Below are positions 23,630-34,438 of a stretch of 64,000 bases of DNA, piece after piece. The stretch is from Lunularia cruciata (lineage: Eukaryota > Streptophyta > Marchantiopsida > Lunulariales > Lunulariaceae). The notes under the pieces were generated by a model. It was not told where the DNA came from. It ran no database searches and saw only the letters and a program-made list of their open reading frames with translations. The stretch spans positions 62,029,965 to 62,093,964 of the forward strand of contig OX419758.1 in NCBI GenBank assembly GCA_948567375.1, given 5' to 3'. Made by a program: the position numbers and the translations under genes. Each line of letters begins with the position of its first letter. Position 1 is the stretch's first letter.

Positions 23630-24419
23630 AAGTTTTCACTTTGTCCTCAAAGTGAAGGTTTCTCTTCCTTCTATGGTATATCTTCAACTTATCATGGTTA
23701 ATCCTATCAAAGTGTCTTCCTCCCAACTCCTTGAGATCATAGGTGTAATTGCCCCACACCTTCTCCACTATGAAAGGTCCAAAGTACTTAGGCAAAAACT
23801 TCTTTTGCTCTCTCTTGAATCAAATGGAATCAAACAACATTACCCAATCACCTTCTTTGAAAGTCTCCACCTTCTTCTTGCCTTGCCTCTTGTCATAGCT
23901 CTCCTTTTGTTTCCTTTGGGCTTGCTCCACTCAAACCATAGCAATTGCTCTTGCCTCTTCCAACTCCATGAGTTGATCCTTCCTTGACTTCTCTGCATCA
24001 CCTCCTTGTGCTTTCTTCAATCTCCTATGAATGCTTTGGAAGGTAGGAAGATCAAAGTGAATAGGTAAGGTAGACTCAATACCATACACCAATTGAAATG
24101 GAGAATATCCGGTGGAAGTTTTCATAGTTGTCCTATACTCCCACAAAACTGCATGAATCCTCTTGTCCCAATGATGTTTAGCCCCTTCCATTTCTGCATC
24201 TTTGGCCAACATCATGCACAAGGTCTGATTGGTTCTCTCTGCCAAGCCATTGGAATTTGGCTTATAGGATGTAGTTACTCTATTTGTGATAGAGAAATGT
24301 CGTAGCATGGCTGTAGTAATGCTTCTTGTAAACTCTCCTCCTCTATCAAAAACCAACTCCAAAGGGCATCCAAACCTAGTGAATGCGTTCATAAAGAAAT
24401 CTACCCACTTCATCTTCAT
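23628..24419 (-). pseudogene. Integrase, second half, of element D
   Basis: Continues the integrase core after a frameshift near 24385. VFDRGGEF carries the second catalytic Asp and NGLAERTNQT the catalytic Glu. Beyond 23933 two TGA stops (23931-23933, 23820-23822) interrupt the same frame, which still encodes a recognisable C-terminal module with KYFGPF (the GPY/F motif) and ends at TAG 23628-23630 next to the polypurine tract. The intact family protein inserts the DNA copy into the genome. Confidence 0.85.
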
Positions 24420-25385
24420 TCTTGTCCCTCAATGGTCTAGCCTCAACCCACTTGGTAAGGTAATCAGTAACTACCACAATGTACCGATTGTTCCTTGGGG
24501 TTCTATTGAGAGGACCTACAAAATCAATTCCCCACTTCTCAAAAGGTCCTAGCAATGGAATTGATCTAAGTGGTGGAGTGGATGTAGACTTTCTAGCAAA
24601 AGCTTGACAAACATGACAAGTTTTGCAATAATCAAGACAATCCTTGAAAATCCCTCTCCAATGGTAACCTGCATCTAGAATCTTGAAAGCAGTCACCTTT
24701 CTTGCAAAGTGTCCTCCACATACTAAACCTTCATGAAACTCCTTTATGAGTAGGATAGACTCATCCTTACCCACTACTCTTTGAAGTAGACCATCTGCTC
24801 CTTGGTGAAAAAGAATATCCTCCACCATTGTGTAAGGTCTAGATCTTGCTGCAAGGGCCTTCCTCTCCCTAGCATGCATCCCTTTTGGATAGTTACCTCT
24901 TGTCACAAAATCCACAATCTCCTTGTACTCCATTGGAACCTCTTGAGTGACTGAGATTGTCATGAGCTCCTCATCCAGGAAGGAATCATCCATTGGCTCA
25001 TCTCCATCATGATCATAGGCTCTAGATAACAAATCAGCATTTGCATGTTTCTTTCTTGACCTATCCTCAATTGTGTAGTCATACTTAGACAAGAGTATCA
25101 TCCACCTTGCTAGTCTCCCTTCAACATTAGGCTTGTTGAAGATGTACTTCAAAGCCTTGTGATCCGTGACAATTGTGGCTTTCCCTCCAATCAAGTAGTG
25201 TCTAAACTTCTTGAGACCAAAGATCACTGCCAACCCTTCTCTCTCCATGACAGAGTAGTTCTTCTATGCTGAAACCATCTGCCTACTAGCATAAGCTATT
25301 GGATGATCATGCCCATCTTGGTCTAATTGACTAAGAGTGGTGCATCCTATAGCTTCATTAGAAGCATCAGTGTAGAGGATGAAGG
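24376..25385 (-). pseudogene. RNase H and integrase N-terminal half of element D
   Basis: RNase H acidic residues are all visible: Asp in LYTDAS, Glu in MEREG, Asp in VTDHKAL and Asp in NADLLSR. Next comes the integrase HHCC zinc module (EFHEGLVCGGHF ... CKTCHVC), then WGIDFVGPL with the first catalytic Asp. The frame is entered through a one-base deletion near 25370 and has a TAG at 25264-25266 in the place where relatives have a sense codon before KNYSV. It ends in a frameshift near 24385. Confidence 0.88.
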
Positions 25386-27650
25386 CTTACTCCAATCAGG
25401 TTTAGCAAGAATTGGAACTACAACAAGGGATTGCTTGAGCTTCTCAAAAGCTTTGAGAGCCTCCTTGTCTTCCAAAATCACCATGTAATCTACACCCTTC
25501 TTCATGTAGATGGTCAATGCATAAGCCTTGTTGGAAAATGAGAAGATGAACCTCCTATAGTACCCAACCATCCCCAAGAATTGGCGTAACTTTGTCAAGC
25601 TTGAAGGGAATGGAAGGTCGGAGATTTTCCTCACCTTCTCAAGATCAACTACTATTCCATCCTTGGAGATGATGTGCTCCAAAAGTGGACCTTCTTCACA
25701 TCCAAAAATGCACTTCTCTGGGTTGAGTGATGCATTTGCCTCATCCAAGCGTTGCAAGACTTTGATTAGGTGCTCAAAGTGCTCCTCCTTGCTCCCATAG
25801 ACACAAAAGTCATCAATGAAGTCTCTCACAAATTTCCCAATGAAAGGTTCAAATACCTTGTTCATGAACCGTTGGAATGTGGCTGGAGCATTGCAAAGCC
25901 CAAAAGGCATGACCTTGAAAGCGTAAGTTCCCCAAGGTGTGGTGAATGTGGTGAGTTGTTGATGCTCTGGTGCAATCTTGATTTGGTTGTATCCACTATA
26001 ACCATCTCCAAAACTGTACCTCTCATGACCTGCAACCTCCTCCAAGATCTCATCAATGAATGGCAATGGGTAGTAGTCCTTCTTGGTAACAACATTAAGC
26101 TTCTTGTAATCCACACATACCCGAAGCTTGCCATTCTTTTTCTTCACAATGACAATTGGACACACCCATTCTGAATTCTCCACCTCAAAGATAAATCCAG
26201 CCTCCTTGAGCTTATCAATCTTCTCCTTCACAACCAAAGATATTGGTGGGCTAATGCGACGTTGCTTTTGGCGGATTGGTCTTGCATGTGACTCCACCTC
26301 TATCTTGTGCTCCTCCAAGGTGACTTCCTTCAAATCCTTGTAACTAAAAGCAAACACATGGATGAACTTGCGGAAAATCTCCTCAAATCTCACCTTCTCC
26401 TCCTTGGTAACATTTGGGCCATACTTGAGGGTATCTAACCTTCTCTCTACCTCCTCAAGTGTCAATGGTGATTTGTTTGGGTCCTTCAAAACCTTTGGCT
26501 TAGGTGAAAAATCCATAGCACACAAGGGATACACATCTGAATCAGATTCAGATTCATCCTCCTCCATGGAAGTCTCTTCCTCCATGCTTGTGTCCACACT
26601 TGAAGCTCCTTCTTTAGAATTTGATTCCCAATAATCAGAAGATGGTGTATCTGAATGTGAAGTGTTGGTGGTGTTAGTCACAGGAACTGTGACGCTATGG
26701 TTTGATGGCCCAATCCTCAAGTACCCTTTGTGCCATCGATCAGTTGTGTGTGTTGCTCTCAACCATGGCCTCCCAAGAAGTAAGTCATAGCTTGAATCCT
26801 TCAAGACTTGGAAAGTAATGAGATTTTGAACTCCCATAACTGAAACTACCACTTTATCCATCACCCCTACTGGTTGAACTTGTTGCTTGTTTGCCATGCT
26901 CACCACAAATGTTGAAGGTGTTGAGGGTATCATATCCAACTTCTTCATCAACCTTTCTGACATGGCATTCAATGCTAATTCTCCATCAACCAATGCATCC
27001 TTGATGTTGTGACCATTCACTCTCACATCAATCTTGGAGGCATATTCACAAGCCTCCCATGGTGCTGGCTTGGCATCCACCACCCCCATTGATATTGGAA
27101 CTTTTGCCTTCTTCTTCTTCTTGCTCCTTGTAGGACTCAAACCACCTCTAAGCTCCTTTCTCAAGGTAGGGTTCAAAGCAATTAATTGGCCCACTGTGAT
27201 GTTAGCCTTGTGACTACCAACATCCTCCAACACATTGTAGTTCCATTGTTGCTTTGAGATCAAGAAGTCCTCCATCTCCAACTTCTTCCTTGGAGTCTTT
27301 GTTGTTGATGGTGTTGATATGCGAGTGCTCCTAGTAGACATAGGAGTATCCTTGCTTGAAGTAAATCCTTGAGAAGAGTGAACATCCTCTGCAAAACAAG
27401 CTCTCTTCTTCCCTTGTGCCAAAAGCTCCAAATTAAGACCCTTGGAGTTTGAGCACTCTCCCTTCTCATACTTGCTCTCAACCACATCTATGGATGCTAT
27501 CCCCTTACCTTTGTTGGGATTAGGAGCCACTTGGGTTTCACTACCTCCCTCTTTCCCTCTATTGGCTCCCTCATAACCCCTTCCTCTATGGTAAGTGGAA
27601 TTTGGACAATTCCTTTGGATATGGCCTCTTCCTCCACAACCAAAACAATT
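25347..27650 (-). pseudogene. Zinc knuckle, protease and reverse transcriptase of element D (long open frame)
   Basis: 768 codons open from the base after the TGA at 27651, in the gag frame. Order: CCHC zinc knuckle CFGCGGRGHIQRNC (about 27647-27606); basic linker; aspartic protease with ALVDGELALN (26979-26990) and the later strand LLLGRPWL; Glu/Asp-rich spacer; RT with RVCVDYKKLN, MPFGLCNAPATFQ and the catalytic box FIDD (25809-25820). FIDD replaces the common YxDD but keeps both Asp. The usual protease D-(S/T)-G is D-G-E here, which may mean an inactive protease. The frame ends by a one-base deletion near 25370. Confidence 0.9.
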
Positions 27651-28490
27651 TCAATCATTGAAATTGTTGGCTGGTTGGCCTCCTCTATATGGATAGTTTC
27701 CATAACTCCTAGGCCCTCTCCCTACATTCTGATCCACCTCTCTCTTCTCCCATAGTTGCACCACATTGATCTTGAGATCCGCAAGTTGTTCTGTGATGGT
27801 TTGGAGTGGATCTTTTGGTGAAGGTGCAAGAACTGGAGCAACCACTACTTGTGGTGCAACCCTTGTCACCAAAATATCAGAAGTTCCACCATACTTGTAG
27901 CCTTGAGGAGGATGCACAACCTCCTTCACCACCAAATCACTCTCATCCCCTTCCAAACTCTCCTCCATACGAATTGCGATCTTGATAGCTTCAACCTTGG
28001 AAGAAGGTTTCTCATATCTCACCTTGCTTCTAATTTGTGGTATCAACCCTCCCACAAAATTCTTGGTGAGCATGGCCCCTATGCCAATCATTGTAGTCTC
28101 CACATCATCCCCACCCTTCCTCAACACTATGCGAAATTTGGACTCTAACTTTTCCACTCTTTCCACATAGACTCTCACTTTCTCTCCATCTCCTTGCTTG
28201 AGAAATGTAACCTCACTCATCAATCTCTCATAACTCTCATCAGGAAGAAAGTTCTCAATGAGTGCTGAAGTCAAAGTCTCCCAAGACACCTCTTCCCCAT
28301 CTCTCCTCTCTCTCTTTTGGTATTCTGACTCATACCATGTAAGTGCTGCATCCTCGAAGAAATCTGGTAATAATGAGGCCCACTCATTCTTCCTCCTCTC
28401 ATTGTTTCCTATGCAAGCTCTCTTGAAGTCTCTCACAAAGGCCTCCACATCTTCTCCATCATTGCCAAAGAAAACTGGAAGTTTCCCCAT
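27651..28490 (-). CDS. gag of element D
   Basis: 279 codons from ATG 28490, with the plant retrotransposon gag core (ALTWYE, ENFLPDE, VRVYVERVEKLESKF). The frame stops at TGA 27651-27653, immediately before the zinc knuckle, which lies in the same frame just downstream. Either the stop is a CGA-to-TGA mutation or gag-pol is made by readthrough. Gag forms the virus-like particle that packages element RNA. Confidence 0.88.
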   Translation of the reverse strand: MGKLPVFFGNDGEDVEAFVRDFKRACIGNNERRKNEWASLLPDFFEDAALTWYESEYQKRERRDGEEVSWETLTSALIENFLPDESYERLMSEVTFLKQGDGEKVRVYVERVEKLESKFRIVLRKGGDDVETTMIGIGAMLTKNFVGGLIPQIRSKVRYEKPSSKVEAIKIAIRMEESLEGDESDLVVKEVVHPPQGYKYGGTSDILVTRVAPQVVVAPVLAPSPKDPLQTITEQLADLKINVVQLWEKREVDQNVGRGPRSYGNYPYRGGQPANNFND

Positions 28491-28726
28491 CTTAACCTCT
28501 CACTATCTTTCTTTTTTCTCAATTTTTCTTTTTCTCTTTTCTTTTCTCTCACTCTATAACTAATAGAGTATATACATGACTAACACCATTTGAGAATAAT
28601 CCACCCTAGGGAACACAAAAGGTTCAGGTTGCTCCAAGATTTCTATAGCAACATCAAATCCTAGAGTGCATATTAATCGAACCCTCATGGATAGTTTATC
28701 CACAAGTTGAAAGATTATCTCCATCA

Positions 28727-29360
28727 CTAATCTTGAGAACTAGCCGATGAAGGTGGTAGTATTTTTGTAGCTACTCTGAGACTCTCTCCAAGATCCTTCA
28801 CCAAAGTTTCCAAAAGTGCTTTTACTCCACTACACTCATGTCCTTTTGGAAGTCCTTCAACTCCACAAACCTCACACAACTCCTTGGTCTTAGATCTTCT
28901 CCCTCCCAATCTTGGTGAAGAAGGTCCAACATGCAAACCCAAGTCAAGTAAGCCTCTCCTTTCCCTCAATCTCTTTCTCTCAAAGGTCAATGGACATGAA
29001 CTTGCCTTATGTCCCTTCTCTCCACACAGAAAGCACTTAGACTCACTCTTTCCTCCAAGTGGTGTAGGTTTCTGGATCCTCTCAACACTCTCTTCAAATT
29101 CTATTGTAAACTCTCTTTTCTTCAAATCCACCCCTAAAATCACCTCAAACCCTTGGAGAACCTTGCATAATCTCAATTTCCACTCTTGATGACCCTCCAT
29201 GTTCCCAAGATGAATCTAAACACTCAAACATGTTTTTTGTTGATCTCAAACTCCTCATGCATGAGATCTCCACTCTGCAAAATTGACCCTTCCTCACAAT
29301 GTCACTCAAATCTCCCAACCAATATGTCATAGTCCTCTGAAATTTGGCCCACTTGATCAC
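28727..29360 (-). pseudogene. Extra zinc-knuckle reading frame between primer site and gag of element D
   Basis: Two minus-strand frames join across a shift near 29200. 29360-29145 begins IKWAKFQRTMTYWLGDLSD. 29200-28727 (157 codons) begins MEGHQEWKLRL and includes a CCHC knuckle CFLCGEKGHKASSC, then a second Cys/His cluster CEVCGVEGLPKGHEC. The order of a beta-rich-looking N-terminal part followed by a knuckle recalls DUF4283/zinc-knuckle proteins of plant LINEs, but I cannot confirm homology. Ogre-type gypsy elements also have an extra ORF before gag. It is on the element's coding strand and ends 237 bp before the gag start. Confidence 0.6.
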
Positions 29361-30038
29361 AACTCTAGGGCGTCCGCCATTGCAAAATTTCAGATCTTTT
29401 CATTGAGCCATTTGGCCTAGACATCTTTCTATTCAGCACCCATATTTCAGATTTGGTCTGAAAACCACCCCCTTCACTTCAAAACCTCATTTCTCCCTGC
29501 GCAAGAACGATCTCTCTCTCATTTGTGTGGCAGTAGGTAGGATACAATGCACTAAATTTTCTTGGAAATTTTCAGGACAATTCACTAAAAATTGAAGAAA
29601 TGGCAAACTCTGTACAATTTTCCAGAGAGCATGCAGTTGCGGGAGCACTTTACCCTATCAACTTTCAAAAATTCTAACCCAATGCGCATAGAAGCTCTCA
29701 CAATAATTTCAAGTGTGCTAACTGAAAGATAACCCAAGCTATCATGTGTAGAAATCTCAAGTCCAGATATCAAACTTGAGATTTTGCCCAAAATCACCTT
29801 AATCCCAAAAATCTGCAATCCACCTCACACAATCTCTCCAATTTCTCTCATGTGTACAAGATGTACAAAATCACCTCAAAGACATCATTATGAACTATAG
29901 GGTATACAAATAGATCTTGGTTCTCTAACATAAGTTCAGCCCTCTCCTCTCCTAATGTTCTCTCCAAGTGAGCTCTCATAGCCTCCTTCTGCCTAATGTA
30001 GAATTGAACGCGGAACATTATCTTGCCTTCTAGAGAGG

Positions 30039-30055
30039 TCCCGGCAATGGAACCA
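30039..30055 (-). other. Primer-binding site of element D
   Basis: The minus strand reads TGGTTCCATTGCCGGGA, four bases after the CA end of the 5' LTR. It starts with the TGG complementary to a tRNA CCA end and differs from the initiator-Met type of elements A and B. I do not assign the tRNA. Confidence 0.75.
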
Positions 30056-30059
30056 AAAA

Positions 30060-30749
30060 TGTGAGCCGGCCTGTCTCTCACTCAGGATGAACCTCTGATG
30101 GCTATTATGGTAGCGCACCATGGACTAAGAAGGCAAGGAACCCAAACTCCATCATACTCCTCCAAGGCTAACACTCCAAGACTCAAGACATTGCTCACTA
30201 GAGAACTCAATGAGAGAGATAGTTGCAAATGAAAGGATGTTGAGTACCTCCTCACCCCTTGTTTATATACTTGTGAAATAGTTACGTACCAAAGTCACTA
30301 ATTACCGTAGTAACTCAAGTTACTAGACTAAAAGTCAAGTAAAGTCAAAAAGTAGAAAGGAATATCCATTCACATGGGCATATTCCCCTAAGCATGTGGT
30401 CTTATCTTGACCCAACCACTAAGTCAAGGATTCCTTCACATGGGCTATCCTTGGACTAAAGAAGAATCCAAAACAAAAAGGCTTGCGAGCCCAAGAGTTC
30501 TCAACTCTTTCCTCAAAGCCAAACACCTAGGAATAATACCAAGTCAACACACTAAAATCCAAAATAGTGGTGCTCATCTTTTCTACTTCCTCTAAAGTAA
30601 GGTCCCCTCTATCTTAGCTATGACTAACTTTAGCTAACCATGACTAATATAGAACCATCCTTTATCTCTATATAAATAATATCTCTTAAGTACTTGTAAT
30701 ACCAAGCTAAATATCACAATACCACACACATGCACAAATGGGTGTTACA
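30060..30749 (-). repeat. 5' LTR of element D
   Basis: 690 bp, element-sense start TGTAACACCC at 30749. One base differs from the 3' LTR by eye. Confidence 0.97.
30261..30270 (-). promoter_or_regulatory. LTR TATA box of element D
   Basis: Element-sense GTATATAAAC followed by AAGGGGTGAGG, about 480 bp into the 5' LTR. It is the best core-promoter candidate, and genomic RNA would start near 30235. Confidence 0.45.
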
Positions 30750-31029
30750 GTCCACCTTCACTTGTTGTCTTAGTGATAGGGGTGATTGGTACCTATACAC
30801 ATGTAGCTTTGGCTAGGAGGGGCAGTTTGATCCTATCCTTGGTGATCTTGGTAGCATAGGAGTAAGAAGACACTCTTATTATATCAAATGCCAAATGGTG
30901 GTAGAGTCAATCTGGTGTTGATTTTTGAGATGGAGTGTTTTGTTTGGACTTCTTGTGATTGGACTTCCATTCTCTACTTCTTATTTGTGCACCATGTTTG
31001 TGTGATGTGCCTTGAATTTAAAGTTGGTA
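30750..31029. other. Right flank of element D, no gene recognised
   Basis: Continues the sequence interrupted at 22925. Non-coding, class unknown. Confidence 0.35.
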
Positions 31030-31591
31030 CTTTGGTGTGCTCTTAGTAGTGAGGTTGGACTGATGACTTGTTAGACTACCTATATTTCTCTTAGATGAGG
31101 CAAAAAGTGATGACCTATAGACCATGAGAGTGTGTGTTGTAATGATAGGTTATAGGTTGCACTTTCTCCTAGTGTAGTTGATGTAGTTAGAGCTATAATA
31201 GTGGGTGGTGTTCAATTGATGGTGTCACTTAGTGTTGATCCTCATGGGGTACTTGTGGTACTTCCGATTACGATTTGAGTTACATATCATGATGGAGGTT
31301 TTTGGAGATTCTTGTGGAGATATCATTGTAGTACATAATGGGTTACATGGTGTCATGTTGTGGTTTGCATAGCCCATGAAAAAGTAAACTAGTCTGGTTT
31401 ATCTCCATAAAGATGGAGTAGGTTGTATGATGGATCCCATGGTTGAGCTAATGCCATGTGAGCAATCTATATGCATTTAAGTGGCTAGCCATGTGAATTA
31501 CAATTTAATCCTTTTTAAGGGCTTTGATGTATACAAGTGGTGGAAAGTTGAGAGAAAAGTGTGTTTTAGTTTGAGGTGTCTAGAGCAAGAG
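31030..31591 (+). repeat. Fragments of the E/H-type long LTR
   Basis: 31351-31591 matches the first part of the LTR that begins at 36838 and (reverse) at 55466: TGTCATG, 'ttgtggtttgcatagcccatg', 'gtaggttgtatgatggatccc', 'aagtggtggaaagttgagag'. 31030-31270 resembles another internal LTR block seen reversed near 54960-55180. The LTR of element B begins at the next base, so B inserted into this older repeat or replaced its remainder. Confidence 0.6.
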
Positions 31592-32092
31592 TGTAACAAA
31601 ATGGAGTTTACCGACGAGTTAGTCAAGGCTAGAAAAGTAGAAAATAGGCCAAATTAGCTTAGAATATTCTAGAAGTATCTAGGAAGCTCTTGGTACCTTC
31701 CAAGCATTGGGTAACATGCATACCAAGTGGTGATTTCTAAGAAGAAGCATCTTGAGAAGCTTCCCAACTAGCTTAGCTTGCATCTCAAGTAGGTAGCTTC
31801 TAGAAGGAAGCTTCTTGGGAAGCTTCCAATTAGCTTAGCTTGCACGCCATGTAGGCAATTTCTAAAAGAAAGCTTCTCTAGAAGCTTCCCGATTAACTTG
31901 GCTTGCACTTCAAGAAAATGCCTTTTGGAAGCTTCTTGAGAAGCTTCTCAAGAGCTTTGTATGATCTTTATGAATACCAAAGTCCAAGCTCATGCTAGGC
32001 ATTTGGATTTTCACTCATCCATGTGTCTCAATGTGATCTTCCACTTTGATCTTCCACTCTACTCTTTCTTTCCTCAATCTTAGTCTTTTACA
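31592..32092 (+). repeat. 5' LTR of element B
   Basis: 501 bp, TGTAACA...TTTTACA, with the same 'aagcttc'-rich core as the LTR of A. Confidence 0.85.
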
Positions 32093-32093
32093 T

Positions 32094-32105
32094 TGGTATC
32101 AGAAC
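32094..32105 (+). other. Primer-binding site of element B
   Basis: TGGTATCAGAAC directly after the LTR, one change from the initiator tRNA-Met complement TGGTATCAGAGC. Confidence 0.85.
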
Positions 32106-32359
32106 AAGAATGAGATGGATGGAATTTATGGACCACCAAATCAATTTTTTCCAAACAATTGGAATTTTTGTGTCCATGTACTACCCAAGCATCATTTCAC
32201 TCAGTTCATCATCTCACGCTTCAGATAAAATGTTTTGAATGCAATCACCTTGTTCAATAAACCCTTGGTACTTCCAATTGTAACTTATGGAGAATAGTGG
32301 ATGTGTTGCATCTATGTGTAAATTCAATCAACTATATGTAGTTTAATGGAGTATTAGTC

Positions 32360-33660
32360 ATGGCCGCAATACCCAAGGTTATCATTGCCATGCAACAACA
32401 AATTGATCACCTTACTCAATTGTTGGAAGAATTAGATCATCAACAACAAGGGCATGTAGAGAGAGCACCATTTTAAGAAGGGGAAGAGAAAATTCAATTT
32501 CCAAAGCCCAAGGCATTTGAAGGCAAGAATCTCATGGATGTAGTGGAGAACTTATGTTTGATTGCATATGTTATTTGAAAGCTACAAATCTTCAAGATGA
32601 ATAGAAATAGATTCTCTTGGCTTCTAGCCAATTTGGATGGAGTAGCAAAGCTATGGTTGGAGTTCTGAGTAGAGCGAGCTAAATAGCAATTTGTTGCAAT
32701 AATCTTGACATGGATAGAATTCAAGAGTGTAATAATTGGTCAATTCCAAGCTATAAATGACACATGAGCTGCACAAGATAGGTTGGTAGATTTGAAGTAA
32801 ATTGGCTTTATAAAAAGCTCCATTGCATAATTCTAGAACCCCATCATGAAAATTCCAAATATACTAGAAGGTGAAGCTCTAGATTGATTTATGAGGGGTT
32901 CAAAGTCACAAACTAAATTAGAGGTGACTATGCAAGAGCCAAAACACTTGGAGGAAGCCATGTAGTTGGTTGAGTGCTTTAATTCCTTGGTTGCAACAAC
33001 TTGGTCTCAACCTCAACCACCATAGAAACTACCAATACACTACACATGTTTGGAGGAGCCAACATCAATGGAGATTGATGCCATCCAATAAAGACCACTT
33101 GGCATTGCAAATAAAGAAAGTTTGCAACAAAATGGCGGTTGTTTTTATTGTTGCCAAATTGAACATCACATTGCTGAATGTGCACTCAAGAATGGATGAC
33201 TTTGATAGTCACCCAAATGAAGTTTGTGGAGTAGAATGATCAAGGAAACAAGAAATCCTAGTAGGAGATTTCAAGCCATATAATGGGAACTTGATTAGTT
33301 TCAATGGGATTAAAGGCTTGGAGTATGCAAGTTTGCTTTACTTGCAAGGTATGATATTTGATTATGGGTGTAGGATTTTGGTGGATTTTGGAAGTTTAGG
33401 GAATTCATGTCCATGCAATTAGCAAAAGAATTAAGTATTACTATCAAGCCAATAATAGGAATTAGCTGATGATGGCAGATGCTAGAAAGTGTTTTGCATT
33501 CCGTACCTCACATCCTATTACATTCAAGATTGGGAAAGAGTATTTGGAGTGTATGAGATTTGTAATAGCACCTCTACACTATGATGTCATTTTAGGTCTA
33601 CCTTGGCTTGAATATCATACGGGTCAATTTGATTGTAACCAACAATAAATTCAAGTGCAA
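32360..33660 (+). pseudogene. gag and protease remnant of element B
   Basis: From ATG 32360 the frame reads MAAIPKVIIAMQQQIDHLTQ, followed by gag-like pieces with many stops. The CCHC-like knuckle FYCCQIEHHIAEC lies near 33145-33185. The protease region has ITFKIGKEYLE and VILGLPWLEYH near 33520-33620. The catalytic Asp-Thr/Ser-Gly loop is degraded. Confidence 0.7.
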
Positions 33661-33779
33661 CACCAAAGTAGAAATTTACAATTAGTTTGTATGGTACCTT
33701 TGAGTAAGACATCTAAGAATAGTCAATCCCAAGATAGGAAGTTTGTTAGGAAAGTAGCCATAGAGCAAGCTTTAGAGAA

Positions 33780-34013
33780 AGGGAAGTCTATTTTTGTGTT
33801 GTGGATCAAAAAAATTGTGCATGGAGGATCAAAGGAGGACCAAAAGCCTCATCAAGCAATGGTTGATCAAATATTCAAGAGTTTTCATATTTTTAGATAG
33901 TTTGTTGAAAGGATTACCCCCCAATTGTGGTGTGCCGTTCAAGATTGAGTTATTACTAGGAAGTACTCCAATGAGTAGCCAATCTATTGGCTCTCACCAA
34001 AGGAGTTGGACGA
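33780..34013 (+). pseudogene. RT N-terminal part of element B, before the solo LTR insertion
   Basis: VHGGSKEDQKPHQAMVDQIF and further pre-palm residues parallel element A at 3646-3377. The frame is interrupted at 'gttggac' by the solo LTR at 34014 and resumes at 34439 with [15 protein letters not shown]. Confidence 0.75.
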
Positions 34014-34438
34014 TGTAAAAGACTAAGACCAAGGAGATAAATAAGAGGATGAAAGATCACATGGGGACACTTGAATGTGGGAAAAATCCAAATGTCTAGC
34101 ATGAGCTTTGGCTCTTGTATTTAACAGAGCATACAAAGCTCTTGAGAAACTTCTCAAGAATCTTCCTTGAGCCGCTTTCTTGGAGTGCAAGCCAAGTTAA
34201 CCGGGAAGCTTCTCAAGAAGTTTACTTTTTGAAACTGTCTACTTGGTATGCAAGCTAAGCTGGTTGGAAGTTTCTAGAAGCTTCTTTCTAGAAAATATTT
34301 ACTTAGAGTGCAAGCTAAGCTAGTGAGAAGCTTCCCAAGAAGCTTCCTAGATACTTCTAGGATATTCCATGCTTATTTGGCATATTCATTACTTTGTTAG
34401 CCTTGATTAACTTCATCGTTAAACTCCATATTGTTATA
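34014..34438 (-). mobile_element. Solo LTR of the A/B family inserted in element B
   Basis: Reverse-oriented LTR of 425 bp (plus-strand start TGTAAAAG, end TGTTATA, where the intact LTR has TGTTACA). Flanks GACGA (34009-34013) and GATGA (34439-34443) are a 5-bp target duplication with one C/T difference. Excision in thought rejoins the RT sequence as [11 protein letters not shown]. Confidence 0.85.

Larger units (their letters stand above)
22926..30749 (-). mobile_element. Element D: full-length, young Ty3/gypsy LTR retrotransposon (7.8 kb)
   Basis: Two 690-bp direct LTRs bound an internal region with, on the minus strand, primer site, extra zinc-knuckle frame, gag, protease, RT, RNase H, integrase and polypurine tract. 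Reading both LTRs base by base I find one difference (23607 A versus 30741 G). Flanks carry GTCC at 22922-22925 and at 30750-30753, and removing the element rejoins 'ttggtccacctt'. The coding part has four in-frame stops and two frameshifts, so it cannot supply its own proteins unless stops are read through. Solo LTRs of this family lie at 37079, 41149 and 41868. Confidence 0.95.

Noticed and set aside
23604..23987. 127-codon plus-strand frame
   Set aside because: Antisense to the integrase C-terminus of element D and overlapping its LTR.
25770..26634. Plus-strand frames of 71-134 codons
   Set aside because: Shadows of the RT frame of element D.
23273..30595. Identical 62-codon frames at 23273-23461 and 30407-30595
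   Set aside because: They are the same non-coding stretch of the two D LTRs, on the strand opposite to the element, and older solo LTRs do not conserve them.
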